Source: SFDP01 sp051653625
GTDB taxonomy: Bacteria > Bacillota > Clostridia > Lachnospirales > Lachnospiraceae
NCBI GenBank assembly: GCA_051653625.1
Contig: JBOFWM010000057.1
Coordinates: 1 to 62,551, forward strand
Direction of reading: 5' to 3'
Length of the DNA: 62,551 bases
Part shown: positions 46,160 through 54,998 of the stretch, piece after piece
Layout: each line of letters begins with the position of its first letter
How positions within the stretch are numbered: position 1 is the first letter of the stretch
The notes under the pieces: generated by a model
The model's database searches: none
Told to the model about the DNA's origin: nothing
Seen by the model: only the letters and a program-made list of their open reading frames with translations
Position numbers and translations under genes: made by a program

Positions 46160-47542
46160 ATGAAGAAAAAAATAATTAGTATGTTACTTGCATTTACAAT
46201 GGTATCAGCGCTTGTTGTTGGATGTGGTTCAAGTAAGGAAGCAACAACAGATACACAAACACCAACAAGTGATCAAGGGGCGGGTACTACAACACAAGAG
46301 TCAAGTGGAAGTGGCCAAGTATATTATTTGAATTTTAAGCCAGAAGCAGAAGCAGCATGGCAAGAAATTGCTGCAACTTACAAAGCTGAAACAGGAGTAG
46401 AGGTTCGTGTAGTAACTGCAGCAAGTGGTACTTATGAACAAACTTTAAAATCAGAAATTGCAAAAACAGACGCACCTACTCTATTTCAAATTAATGGACC
46501 AGTTGGATATGAAGGATGGAAAGAATATTGTTTAGATTTATCAAATACATCCTTATATGAGTGGTTATTGGATAAGAGTTTGGCAATTGAAGGAGAAGAA
46601 GGGGGAGTATACGGAATTCCTTACGTAGTAGAAGGATATGGAATTATTTATAACCAAGAAATTATGGAACGATATTTTGCATTAGATGGAGCTTTAGCAA
46701 CTTCAATGGATGAAATCAATAATTTCGAAACGTTGAGTACAGTAGTGGAGGATATGCAAGGAAAAAAAGATGAATTAGGAATTGAAGGAGTATTTGCATC
46801 TACCTCACTAACACCAGGGGAAGATTGGAGATGGCAAACACACTTAGCAAACATACCTGTATATTATGAATACAAAGACAAAGAAATAACAGATACAGAT
46901 ACTTTAGAATTTACTTATAATAAAGAATACAAAAATATTTTTGATTTATATATTAATAATTCTATTACTCCACCAGCATTACTTGGAAGCAAGGCAGTAG
47001 ATGATTCTATGGCTGAATTTGCATTAGGGCAAGTCGCAATGGTTCAAAATGGTAATTGGGGATGGGGACAAATCGCTGGTGTAGCAGGTAATGTTGTATC
47101 AGAAGAAAATGTAAAATTTATGCCAATTTATACAGGTGTAGATGGAGAAGAAAACCAAGGATTATGTACTGGAACAGAAAACTTCTTCTGTATCAATAGT
47201 AAAGTTTCAAAAGAAGATCAAGATGCTTCCATTGCATTTGTAGAATGGTTATTCTCATCAGAAGCAGGTAAAAATGCAGTGACAAATGACTTAGGATTTA
47301 TTGCACCATTTTCAACATTTGAAGACGATGAAAAACCAACAGATCCATTAGCACAAGAGGTGATTCGTTATATGGAAGATACAAGTAAAACAAGTGTTTC
47401 TTGGAACTTTACAACATTTCCAAGTCAACAATTTAAAGATGACTTTGGTGCAGCACTTCTTGAATATTCTGCAGGAAGCATTGAGTGGAATGATGTAGTA
47501 GACACTGTAGTTGAAGGTTGGGCTACTGAAAAATCATATTAA
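46160..47542 (+). CDS. Sugar ABC transporter substrate-binding lipoprotein (maltodextrin type)
   Basis: 460 aa. Lipoprotein signal peptide with lipobox VVGC (cleavage before C22), then a Ser/Thr/Gln-rich linker (about residues 23-50), then a family 1 solute-binding fold. NGNWGWGQIAGVAG and FCINSKVSKEDQDASIAFVEWLF are typical of oligosaccharide-binding proteins. It is a membrane-tethered receptor for the permeases that follow. The sugar is inferred as maltodextrin from malQ and the LacI regulator in the operon. Confidence 0.9.
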   Translation: MKKKIISMLLAFTMVSALVVGCGSSKEATTDTQTPTSDQGAGTTTQESSGSGQVYYLNFKPEAEAAWQEIAATYKAETGVEVRVVTAASGTYEQTLKSEIAKTDAPTLFQINGPVGYEGWKEYCLDLSNTSLYEWLLDKSLAIEGEEGGVYGIPYVVEGYGIIYNQEIMERYFALDGALATSMDEINNFETLSTVVEDMQGKKDELGIEGVFASTSLTPGEDWRWQTHLANIPVYYEYKDKEITDTDTLEFTYNKEYKNIFDLYINNSITPPALLGSKAVDDSMAEFALGQVAMVQNGNWGWGQIAGVAGNVVSEENVKFMPIYTGVDGEENQGLCTGTENFFCINSKVSKEDQDASIAFVEWLFSSEAGKNAVTNDLGFIAPFSTFEDDEKPTDPLAQEVIRYMEDTSKTSVSWNFTTFPSQQFKDDFGAALLEYSAGSIEWNDVVDTVVEGWATEKSY

Positions 47543-47610
47543 CATCATGATTGTAACAGGAAGTGGGAGGAGCATATCCTCTCACTTTCTATCAAAGAAA
47601 GGGTAATATT

Positions 47611-48468
47611 ATGGAAAAAACATTAAAAAAATATATGTTAGTATTTACATTGCCAACAATTCTTGCTTTTTCATTGGCATTTCTTGTGCCATTTATCATG
47701 GGAATTTATTTATCATTTTGTGAATTTACAACAGTTAACAATGCACAGTTTGTGGGATTAAGTAATTATATTAAGGCATTTGAAGTAAATGGAAAACAAG
47801 GAGTAGATTTCTTGAATGCAATGCTGTTTACTGGAAAATTTGCAATTGTTGCAATCATTACGATTAATGTATTTTCTTTTATTATTGCATTACTTCTTAC
47901 AAAAAAAATTAAGGGAACCAATCTATTTCGTACAGTATTTTTTATGCCTAATTTAATAGGTGGAATTATTTTAGGATATATTTGGCAATCAATGATTAAT
48001 GCAATATTAATACAATATGAAACTACACTTGTTGCAAATGCTACTTATGGATTTTGGGGACTTGTCATTTTAATGAATTGGCAATTAATAGGATATATGA
48101 TGATTATTTATATTGCAGGATTACAAAATGTTCCAACAGAATTAACTGAAGCGGCAAAAATTGATGGTGCTACTTGGTGGCAAACATTAAAAAGCGTAAC
48201 TATTCCAATGGTTATGCCATCAATTACTATTTGCTTATTTTTAACGGTATCTAATTGTTTTAAACTATTTGATCAAAATCTTGCATTAACAGCAGGAGCC
48301 CCTTCTAAAAAGACAGCAATGATGGCATTAGATATTTATAATACTTTTTATGGACGTACTGGATTTGAAGGTGTTGGACAAGCGAAAGCAGTTATGTTCT
48401 TCTTGATTTTAGCTGTTATTGCATTGACACAATTGGTATTTACAAGACGTAGGGAGGTAGAAAATTAA
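47611..48468 (+). CDS. Sugar ABC transporter permease (MalF-type)
   Basis: 285 aa from ATG 47611 (AAAGGG upstream; a longer frame from 47563 has no ribosome site). Six hydrophobic helices, with the EAA loop TELTEAAKIDGATWWQTLKSV that docks to the ATPase. First of two permeases. No ATPase gene is in the operon, so a shared MsmK/UgpC-type ATPase elsewhere must power it. Ends in TAATG overlap with the next gene. Confidence 0.92.
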   Translation: MEKTLKKYMLVFTLPTILAFSLAFLVPFIMGIYLSFCEFTTVNNAQFVGLSNYIKAFEVNGKQGVDFLNAMLFTGKFAIVAIITINVFSFIIALLLTKKIKGTNLFRTVFFMPNLIGGIILGYIWQSMINAILIQYETTLVANATYGFWGLVILMNWQLIGYMMIIYIAGLQNVPTELTEAAKIDGATWWQTLKSVTIPMVMPSITICLFLTVSNCFKLFDQNLALTAGAPSKKTAMMALDIYNTFYGRTGFEGVGQAKAVMFFLILAVIALTQLVFTRRREVEN

Positions 48469-49310
48469 TGAAAAGAAAAATGAAACCATCTCATGTATTC
48501 ATATTTATCCTTATGTGTATATTGGTAGTTGTATTTTTAACCCCAATCTTCTTTATATTTTTGAATTCATTTAAAGGGAAACTTTATATTAGTAATGCAC
48601 CTTTTGCATTGCCTACTAGTGAGACATTTTCAGGTCTAACAAATTATATCAATGGAATCGAAGTAACTGGATTTTTTTCTGCATTCGGCTGGTCTTTATT
48701 TATTACAGTATTTTCTGTAATCGGAATTATTTTCTTTACTTCTATGACAGCATATTATATAACTAGAGTTAAGACAAAATTAACCAATGGTATTTATTAC
48801 ATGTTTGTATTTTCTATGATTGTACCATTTCAAATGGTAATGTTTACTATGTCAAAATTAGCAGATCAATTAAAGTTAAATAATCCGATAGGAATGGTTT
48901 TACTTTATATTGGTTTTGGAGCTGGATTATCAGTTTTTATGTTTAGTGGTTTTGTAAAATCAATACCATTAGAAATAGAAGAAGCAGCAATGATTGATGG
49001 TTGTAATCCATTACAGACTTTTTTTAAAGTTGTAATGCCAATTTTGAAACCGACAGCTATAACAGTAGCTATTTTAAATGCAATGTGGATTTGGAATGAT
49101 TACTTATTACCATACTTAGTAATTGGAGTTGCAACAAAATATAAAACAATACCAGTAGTTGTTCAATATCTAGTTGGATCATATGGTTCAAAAGACATGG
49201 GTGCAATGATGGCATTATTAGTGCTTGCAATTATACCTATCATATTATTTTACTTAGCTTGTCAAAAATATATTATAGAAGGTGTTGTGGCTGGTGCAGT
49301 AAAAGGATAA
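48468..49310 (+). CDS. Sugar ABC transporter permease (MalG-type)
   Basis: 280 aa, six hydrophobic helices. The EAA loop is PLEIEEAAMIDGCNPLQTFF, followed by KVVMPILKPTAITVAILNAM. C-terminal IIEGVVAGAVKG is the typical MalG-family ending. Its ATG shares one base with the stop of the preceding permease (TAATG). Forms the membrane channel with that partner. Confidence 0.93.
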   Translation: MKRKMKPSHVFIFILMCILVVVFLTPIFFIFLNSFKGKLYISNAPFALPTSETFSGLTNYINGIEVTGFFSAFGWSLFITVFSVIGIIFFTSMTAYYITRVKTKLTNGIYYMFVFSMIVPFQMVMFTMSKLADQLKLNNPIGMVLLYIGFGAGLSVFMFSGFVKSIPLEIEEAAMIDGCNPLQTFFKVVMPILKPTAITVAILNAMWIWNDYLLPYLVIGVATKYKTIPVVVQYLVGSYGSKDMGAMMALLVLAIIPIILFYLACQKYIIEGVVAGAVKG

Positions 49311-49339
49311 AATTAGAAGTATATTAGAAGAAATGGGGT

Positions 49340-50833
49340 ATGAAGGTTATGCGAAAAAGTGGAATTTTATTGCCAATATCAAGTTTACCATCAAATTATG
49401 GAATTGGAACATTTTCAAAAGAGGCGTTCGAATTTATTGATTTTTTAAAAAAATCAGGACAGAGTTATTGGCAAATCTTGCCATTAGGACCAACAGGATA
49501 TGGAGACTCACCATACCAATCATTTTCTACTTTTGCTGGAAATCCTTATTATATAGATTTGGATGAACTTGTAGAAAAAGGGTATATTACAAAAGAAGAT
49601 TGCGAAAAATATGACGGAACAAGTGATATAGAATATGTTGATTACGAAAAAATTTATAATACTAGATTTCAGATTTTATTTCTTGCTTTTAAAAATAGTA
49701 AAATTGAAAAACAAGACGCATTTCGTAAATTTATAAAAGAGCAAGATTTTTGGTTAGATGATTATGCAATGTTTATGGCAATCAAAAAGAAATATAATGG
49801 AAAAAGCTTTATGTTGTGGGATAATGACATCAGACTTCGAAAAAAAAACGCGATGAAAGCAATTAAGAAAGAATTAGTAGAAGACATTCTTTTTTATAAA
49901 TTTATTCAATTTATTTTTATGAAGCAATGGTTTAAATTGAAAAAATATGCAAATAAAAAAGGAGTTGAAATAGTTGGTGATATTCCAATTTATGTGGCAT
50001 TTGATAGTGCAGATACATGGGCTAATCCAGAGTTATTCCAATTAGATGAAAATGGAAATCCAATTGCAGTTGCAGGTTGTCCACCAGATGCATTTTCTAA
50101 AACAGGACAATTATGGGGAAATCCGTTATATCGATGGAATTATCATAAGAAAACGAAGTACGCTTGGTGGATGAAGAGAATGGAACATTGTTTTAAATTG
50201 TACGATGTAGTTCGAATTGATCATTTTAGAGGATTTGATGAATATTATGCGATTCCATTTAAAGATAAAACGGCAGAATTTGGAAAGTGGGAAAAAGGAC
50301 CTGGGTATCCTTTTTTTGCAACATTAAAGAACGTATTAGGAAATCAAAAAGTAATCGCAGAAGATTTAGGATATTTAACACAATCTGTAATTGATATGGT
50401 AGAAAAAACCGGATATCCAGGAATGAAAATTTTACAGTTTGCCTTTGATTCAAGAGAAGAAAGTGATTATTTACCACATAACTACAAAAAAAATTCCATT
50501 GTATATACTGGCACACATGATAATAATACTTCAGTTGGGTGGTATCAAGAAATTAACCAAGAAGATTTAAAATATACAAAAACATATTTAGATATTACAT
50601 TAGATGAGCATGTGGAATGGAAATTAATAAGAGCTGCATTATCAAGTGTCTCAGATACAGCAATTATTCCAATGCAGGATTATTTAGGATTAGATGCTAG
50701 AGCGAGAACAAACACGCCATCTACATTGGGAAATAATTGGAAATGGAGAATGAAAGAAGATGCTATTACAAAATCTTTGCAAAAGAAAATCTATAAGCTT
50801 ACAAAAATATTTGGTAGAGTATACAAGGAATAA
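49340..50833 (+). CDS. malQ: 4-alpha-glucanotransferase (amylomaltase)
   Basis: 497 aa GH77 enzyme that disproportionates maltodextrins inside the cell. N-terminal SGILLPISSLPSNYGIGTF, sugar-site GDIPIYVAFDSADTWANPEL, nucleophile motif VRIDHFRGFDEYYAIPF, acid/base VIAEDLG, and YTGTHDNNTSVGWY are all present. Start is ambiguous between ATG 49340 and 49349; neither has a strong ribosome site. Fourth gene of the operon; supports a maltodextrin substrate. Confidence 0.95.
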   Translation: MKVMRKSGILLPISSLPSNYGIGTFSKEAFEFIDFLKKSGQSYWQILPLGPTGYGDSPYQSFSTFAGNPYYIDLDELVEKGYITKEDCEKYDGTSDIEYVDYEKIYNTRFQILFLAFKNSKIEKQDAFRKFIKEQDFWLDDYAMFMAIKKKYNGKSFMLWDNDIRLRKKNAMKAIKKELVEDILFYKFIQFIFMKQWFKLKKYANKKGVEIVGDIPIYVAFDSADTWANPELFQLDENGNPIAVAGCPPDAFSKTGQLWGNPLYRWNYHKKTKYAWWMKRMEHCFKLYDVVRIDHFRGFDEYYAIPFKDKTAEFGKWEKGPGYPFFATLKNVLGNQKVIAEDLGYLTQSVIDMVEKTGYPGMKILQFAFDSREESDYLPHNYKKNSIVYTGTHDNNTSVGWYQEINQEDLKYTKTYLDITLDEHVEWKLIRAALSSVSDTAIIPMQDYLGLDARARTNTPSTLGNNWKWRMKEDAITKSLQKKIYKLTKIFGRVYKE

Positions 50834-50865
50834 GATTGTATAAAGATGAAAAAGAGGGTAAGAGT

Positions 50866-51900
50866 ATGTCAGAGATTACAATTAAAGATATTGCAAAAAT
50901 TTGTAATGTTGGTGTAAGCACAGTATCTAGAGCAATTAATAATCATCCAGATATTAATCAAGAGACAAAAAAGCTAATTATGAATGTAATCAAGGAACAT
51001 AATTATATTCCTAATAATAGTGCTAGAAATCTTAAAAGAACAGATGCAAAAACAATTGCTGTTTTAGTAAAAGGGATTGCAAATCCATTTTTCAATAATA
51101 TAATAAAAATTATGGAAGAAGAGGTGAAAAAAAAGAAGTATTCTCTTGTCCTACAGCATGTAGAGTTTGGTGAAGACGAAGTTGAGGTCGCATTAGAATT
51201 AATTAAAGAAAAGAGATTAAGAGGAATTGTATTTTTAGGCGGTTATTTTAATCATAGCGAAGAAAAACTGGGACAGTTAAATGTTCCTTTTGTTCTTAGC
51301 ACCATAGGTGGATCTTTAGAAACTACAAATAAAATTACATATTCGTCTATTTCTGTAGACGATGAAAAAGAAAGTTTTAGTGTTGTGGAGTATTTGATAA
51401 ATATAGGACACAAAAAAATTGCAATTTTAGCAGCTGATGAACAGGATGAGAGTATTGGTAAACTTAGATTAAATGGATATTTAAAAGCGCATGAAAAGAA
51501 TCATATTCTATTAAATCCTAATTTGATACGTACCATAAAAAATAAATTTCAAACATATACGATAGAAAATGGATATGAGATGACAAAAGATTTATTAAAG
51601 TCAAAAGAGGAATTTACTGCATTATTTGCTATTTCAGATAATATGGCAATTGGAGCATGTAGGGCTATTTTAGAAGAGGGATATAAGATTCCGGAAGACT
51701 ATAGTGTGGTCGGTTATGACGGAATTACCATGGGTGCCTACTATTTTCCAGCCATTTCTACCTTGGTTCAACCAGTGGAAGAAATGGCATTAGCAACAAT
51801 TGGTCTTTTGTTTAATGTAATAAGAGGAAAGGAACAACATCAACATATTGTTTTTAAAGGGAATTTAGTTATTCGAGAATCTTCAAGGAGTATCATATAA
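50866..51900 (+). CDS. LacI-family transcriptional regulator (MalR-like)
   Basis: 344 aa from ATG 50866 (AGAGGG upstream). N-terminal LacI HTH: ITIKDIAKICNVGVSTVSRA, then INNHPDINQETKKLIMNVIK, and hinge helix YIPNNSARNLKR. The effector domain is a periplasmic-binding-protein fold (IAVLVKGIANPFFNNIIKIM, and FAISDNMAIGACRAILE near the end). Last gene of the operon that it probably represses through the operator at 46080. Its 3' end overlaps the convergent yeiH gene by 8 bases. Confidence 0.93.
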   Translation: MSEITIKDIAKICNVGVSTVSRAINNHPDINQETKKLIMNVIKEHNYIPNNSARNLKRTDAKTIAVLVKGIANPFFNNIIKIMEEEVKKKKYSLVLQHVEFGEDEVEVALELIKEKRLRGIVFLGGYFNHSEEKLGQLNVPFVLSTIGGSLETTNKITYSSISVDDEKESFSVVEYLINIGHKKIAILAADEQDESIGKLRLNGYLKAHEKNHILLNPNLIRTIKNKFQTYTIENGYEMTKDLLKSKEEFTALFAISDNMAIGACRAILEEGYKIPEDYSVVGYDGITMGAYYFPAISTLVQPVEEMALATIGLLFNVIRGKEQHQHIVFKGNLVIRESSRSII

Positions 51901-52921
51901 TACCCATGAAATATTCAACTAAAAATGCTACAATTACAACAAGAAGCGAAATAATAAATCCATGTATCATTGGAGTGATTCCGGAATTCTTTAATTCTAA
52001 GATACTTGTTTTAAGTCCAATTGCACCAAGAGATGCAACCATTAAAAATTTACTAAGGCTTTTGGCAAAAATTGAAAAAGTAGATGGAATCATTCCAAAA
52101 CTATTTAAAACAGATAGCAATAAAAATCCAACAATAAACCATGGGATTAATGAGATAAATGAAATAGAATCAAAACAATTTGAAGAAGTAGAAAATGTAG
52201 AACCTGCATTTTGTGCTTCTTTTTGTTTTACTTTCATATTAATCAGAGAAAAAATTATAACAACAGGAATAATAGAAAGTGTTCTTGTTAGTTTTACCAT
52301 AGTTGCAAAATCACCAGCAGATTCACTAAAAGCATAGCTAGCTGCAACAACACTAGAAGTGTCGTTGACTGCAGTACCTGTCCAAAGACCATATGCCATA
52401 TCACTTAAACCGAGAAATCTTCCTAAGAATGGAAAAAGTAAGATCATTGCAATATCAAATAGAAATGTTGCAGAGATTGCATAAGCGACATCACTTTCTT
52501 TTGCCTCAATAACAGGAGAAAGCGCAGCAATAGCAGAACCACCACAAATACCAGTACCTGCAGAGATTAAATTTGATAATTTCCAATTTAGACCTAATGC
52601 ACGACCTATAAAATAACCACCACCAAAGCAAGTAAGTAAGGTGAATATCATAACAGTAAGAGAAAGTTTTCCTACGGATAAAATGGTTTGAATACTTAAA
52701 GAAGAACCTAATAAAATAATGGCAAATTTCAAAACTTTTTTAGACGTAAATGTAATTCCTTTTTGTAGAATAGGTAGTTTTATAAAATGATTGAGTATCA
52801 TTCCAAGAAATAATGAAATAACAGAAGCACCAATTAGATGGATTGGTAAAAATGATTCAATTAAAGTAGCGATACACGCAATAACTAGGGAAAGAATAAA
52901 TCCAGGTAATATTTTTTTCAT
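51893..52921 (-). CDS. yeiH: YeiH-family putative sulfate/anion exporter (UPF0324)
   Basis: 342 aa from ATG 52921, five bases after GGAGG; a longer frame to 52951 lacks a ribosome site. Nine to ten hydrophobic helices. Family motifs: LGASV-like start (LIGASVISLFLGMILNH), KFAIILLGSSLSIQTILSVG, SAGTGICGGSAIAALSPVI and GTAVNDTSSVVAASYA. UPF0324 proteins are annotated as sulfate or other small-anion exporters, a weakly tested role. Divergent from a LysR regulator, a widespread pairing. Confidence 0.88.
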   Translation of the reverse strand: MKKILPGFILSLVIACIATLIESFLPIHLIGASVISLFLGMILNHFIKLPILQKGITFTSKKVLKFAIILLGSSLSIQTILSVGKLSLTVMIFTLLTCFGGGYFIGRALGLNWKLSNLISAGTGICGGSAIAALSPVIEAKESDVAYAISATFLFDIAMILLFPFLGRFLGLSDMAYGLWTGTAVNDTSSVVAASYAFSESAGDFATMVKLTRTLSIIPVVIIFSLINMKVKQKEAQNAGSTFSTSSNCFDSISFISLIPWFIVGFLLLSVLNSFGMIPSTFSIFAKSLSKFLMVASLGAIGLKTSILELKNSGITPMIHGFIISLLVVIVAFLVEYFMGII

Positions 52922-52992
52922 AAAAATCCTCCAAATGTAATATGTGTACATAGTATCACAAATATATGATAAAATATAATTATAAAAAATTT

Positions 52993-53021
52993 ATTATTGA
53001 TAAGAAATAATTATCAATAAT
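52993..53021. promoter_or_regulatory. LysR-type operator between yeiH and lysR
   Basis: Perfect 11-bp inverted repeat ATTATTGATAA (52993-53003), GAAATAA, TTATCAATAAT (53011-53021), containing the T-N11-A LysR consensus geometry. It is 21 bases before the regulator's ATG, fitting autorepression and activation of the divergent gene. Confidence 0.7.
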
Positions 53022-53041
53022 ATTAAAGGTGAGGATAAGAT

Positions 53042-53905
53042 ATGATAGATACAAGACTTTATACATTTTTAGAACTTTGTGATTCGATGAATTATAGAAT
53101 AACTGCACAAGCTCTACATTTGACACAACCAGCAGTTACGCAACATATTAAGGGATTAGAAAAAGAATTAGAATGCTCCTTATTTATTTATGAAAAAAAG
53201 AAATTAATGAAAACAAAAAAAGGGGAACTTTTAGAGGAGTACGCGAGATATGCAGTAAAACAAGAATTAAATTTAAAAGAAAGATTAAAAGCATGTGACA
53301 AGAAAAAAATAACAATTGGTGCGACGAAAACTATAGGAAATTATATATTGAATGAAACCATTAGAAAACTAATGGAAATGGATGAGTATGAAATAGAATA
53401 TTACATTGATAATACGAAAAATTTACTTTATAAAATTGATCATGGAGAGTTAGATATAGCGATTGTAGAAGGAAATTTTGATAAAAGAAAATATGGAAGT
53501 ACAAATTATAAAAAAGAAAAATTTATAGGAATATGTGAAAAAAATCATAGAATTGCAGGTAAAGAAGTTTGCTTTGAAGAGCTATTTTCGTATCCGCTTA
53601 TTGTACGGGAGATAGGATCTGGAACAAGAGAAGTATTAGAGCAGGTGTTAAGAGAAAAAAATCAATCTATTTCATCTTTTAAAAAAACAAGTGTATGTAA
53701 TGAATTTGAAAGAATCAAAGATGTAATACGAAAAGGCAATGGGATTTCTTTTGTATATGAGGCAGTTGTAAAAAATGAAGAAGAGTATGGAATATTTCGA
53801 ATTAAGGGATTGGAAGTTGAAAGACAATTTCATATGGTTTATTTAGAAAAAAATGAAAAAATATCTCAAAAAACAAAAGAAATTCTTTTTTTGTTAGAAA
53901 ATTAA
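53042..53905 (+). CDS. LysR-family transcriptional regulator
   Basis: 287 aa. N-terminal winged HTH YRITAQALHLTQPAVTQHIK followed by GLEKELECSLFIYEKKKLM, then a two-lobe effector domain (ITIGATKTIGNYILNETIRKL; LDIAIVEGNFDK; FSYPLIVREIGSGTREVLEQ). Divergent from yeiH, which it most likely controls in the manner of CysB/YeiE-like regulators; the effector is unknown. GGTGAGG ribosome site. Confidence 0.92.
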   Translation: MIDTRLYTFLELCDSMNYRITAQALHLTQPAVTQHIKGLEKELECSLFIYEKKKLMKTKKGELLEEYARYAVKQELNLKERLKACDKKKITIGATKTIGNYILNETIRKLMEMDEYEIEYYIDNTKNLLYKIDHGELDIAIVEGNFDKRKYGSTNYKKEKFIGICEKNHRIAGKEVCFEELFSYPLIVREIGSGTREVLEQVLREKNQSISSFKKTSVCNEFERIKDVIRKGNGISFVYEAVVKNEEEYGIFRIKGLEVERQFHMVYLEKNEKISQKTKEILFLLEN

Positions 53906-53971
53906 AACTTTTTAGAGTATATAATTGTCTATATAGTATAAAAGAAGAAATAGAATAGGAGGCAGGGGAAA

Positions 53972-54308
53972 ATGAGACAAGTAAATGATGAAGTAATTTC
54001 TTATATCATAAAACAACAAGGTATGTTTTACAGAATATTGATTCACGAAGCATGTAATTATTTGAAAAAAGAAAAGCGTGAAATACCAATTCAAAGTGAG
54101 TTGATTGATCAAAGATTAGAAGAAAATGATATAAATAATATGAAAGATTTAAAAATTTACTTGAAAAGATGATGATGCTTCCAGAACAACAAAAGACGAT
54201 TATTGTACTTAAATATTATAAAGAATTTACTATTAAAGAAATTGTATCAATTCTAAATGAAAATGAAAACACTGTAAAAACAAGATTGTATAGTGCTCTG
54301 AAAAAATA
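53972..54308 (+). pseudogene. Decayed ECF sigma factor (SigV-like)
   Basis: Two frames are needed. 53972-54172 encodes FYRILIHEACNYLKKEKREI, matching the end of sigma region 2 of SigV-type factors, but the beginning of region 2 is gone. The frame ends in TGA at 54170. From 54169, shifted by one frame, MMLPEQQKTIIVLKYYKEF then TIKEIVSILNENENTVKTRL and YSALKK is a good region 4 helix-turn-helix, ended by TAG at 54307. Deletion plus frameshift and the decayed partner that follows indicate a dead gene. Its former partner is the next feature. Confidence 0.8.
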
Positions 54309-54906
54309 GACAAAGGATTATTTGAACAAATTCCTATTCCAGAGGAATTATCTAAAAGAGTAAGCGAGGAAATGCTAAAAACAAAAAAAAGAAAAATGAC
54401 AAATAGAATTATAAAAAGTTTTAGTGCAATTGCAGCAAGTATTGTTATTGTCTTGCTATTTGGTATTAATATTGTTGAAAATGCAAAGAAGAATATGGAA
54501 AAATATAAAAAGGCATTTTTAGAAACAGGTAGTACTAAGGAAGAATGGGAAGCAAGAGAAATGGACATTTATGTAGGATATGATATTAAATATCAAAATG
54601 AGTCTATTGTTTCTTTTGTACTCACAGGGTATGAAGGATGGGCAAGCTATTCTGAAAAAATATTTATTATAATTTAGATCTTACAATTAGTCAAATTAAA
54701 GAACGCTAGAAAGGGAAGAACAAATATTCTGGGGCTATATGGGAGATGAAGAGGATGAAATGATGAAAGAAAAAGGATTTAAAACGATTGATGAAACCAC
54801 GAACTTTTACTTAAATAAAGATGGTGATGTGGTTATTGTATTTGAAAAATATCAATATACTCCAGGTTATATGGGAACACCAGAATTTATCATTAAAAGG
54901 ATATAA
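54309..54906 (+). pseudogene. Decayed anti-sigma factor (RsiV-like, DUF3298)
   Basis: Fragments in three frames. From 54309: DKGLFEQIPIPEELSKRV, a membrane helix (AAIASIVIVLLFGINIV-like), and the start of the extracellular domain (YVGYDIKYQNESIVSFVLTG) until a stop at about 54675. A second frame continues with YYNLDLTISQIKER to a TAG near 54710. A third gives FWGYMGDEEDEMMKEKGF and ends FYLNKDGDVVIVFEKYQYTP and GYMGTPEFIIKRI at 54906, the DUF3298 tail of RsiV, the lysozyme-sensing anti-SigV factor. No start codon is left at the expected site (ATA GAC AAA). Confidence 0.8.
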
Positions 54907-54926
54907 TTGGAATTACATAAATTTTC

Positions 54927-54979
54927 TTTACAACAAACATTTGTTCTGATAAAATAAAAACAGAACAAATGTTTGTTGT
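54927..54979 (+). promoter_or_regulatory. Promoter with paired LexA-like boxes (19-bp inverted repeat)
   Basis: Promoter TTTACA (54927-54932), 17 bases, TAAAAT (54950-54955). A perfect 19-bp inverted repeat, ACAACAAACATTTGTTCTG (54930-54948) and CAGAACAAATGTTTGTTGT (54961-54979), is superimposed. Each arm contains a near-match to the Gram-positive SOS box GAAC-N4-GTTC: AAACATTTGTTC (54935-54946) and GAACAAATGTTT (54963-54974). One box fills the spacer; the other covers the transcript start. No T-run follows the repeat, so it is not a terminator. Confidence 0.75.
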
Positions 54980-54998
54980 GTGTGAATGGAGTTTATAT

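Noticed and set aside
51906..52337. Plus-strand frame of 143 codons
   Set aside because: Shadow of yeiH; the reverse frame has family motifs and a GGAGG site.
53912..54112. Reverse-strand frame of 66 codons
   Set aside because: Opposite the decayed sigma factor fragment; no ribosome site or motif.
54930..54979. Inverted repeat as a rho-independent terminator
   Set aside because: No T-run on either side in the right place and the upstream genes are dead; promoter and SOS-box geometry explain it better.
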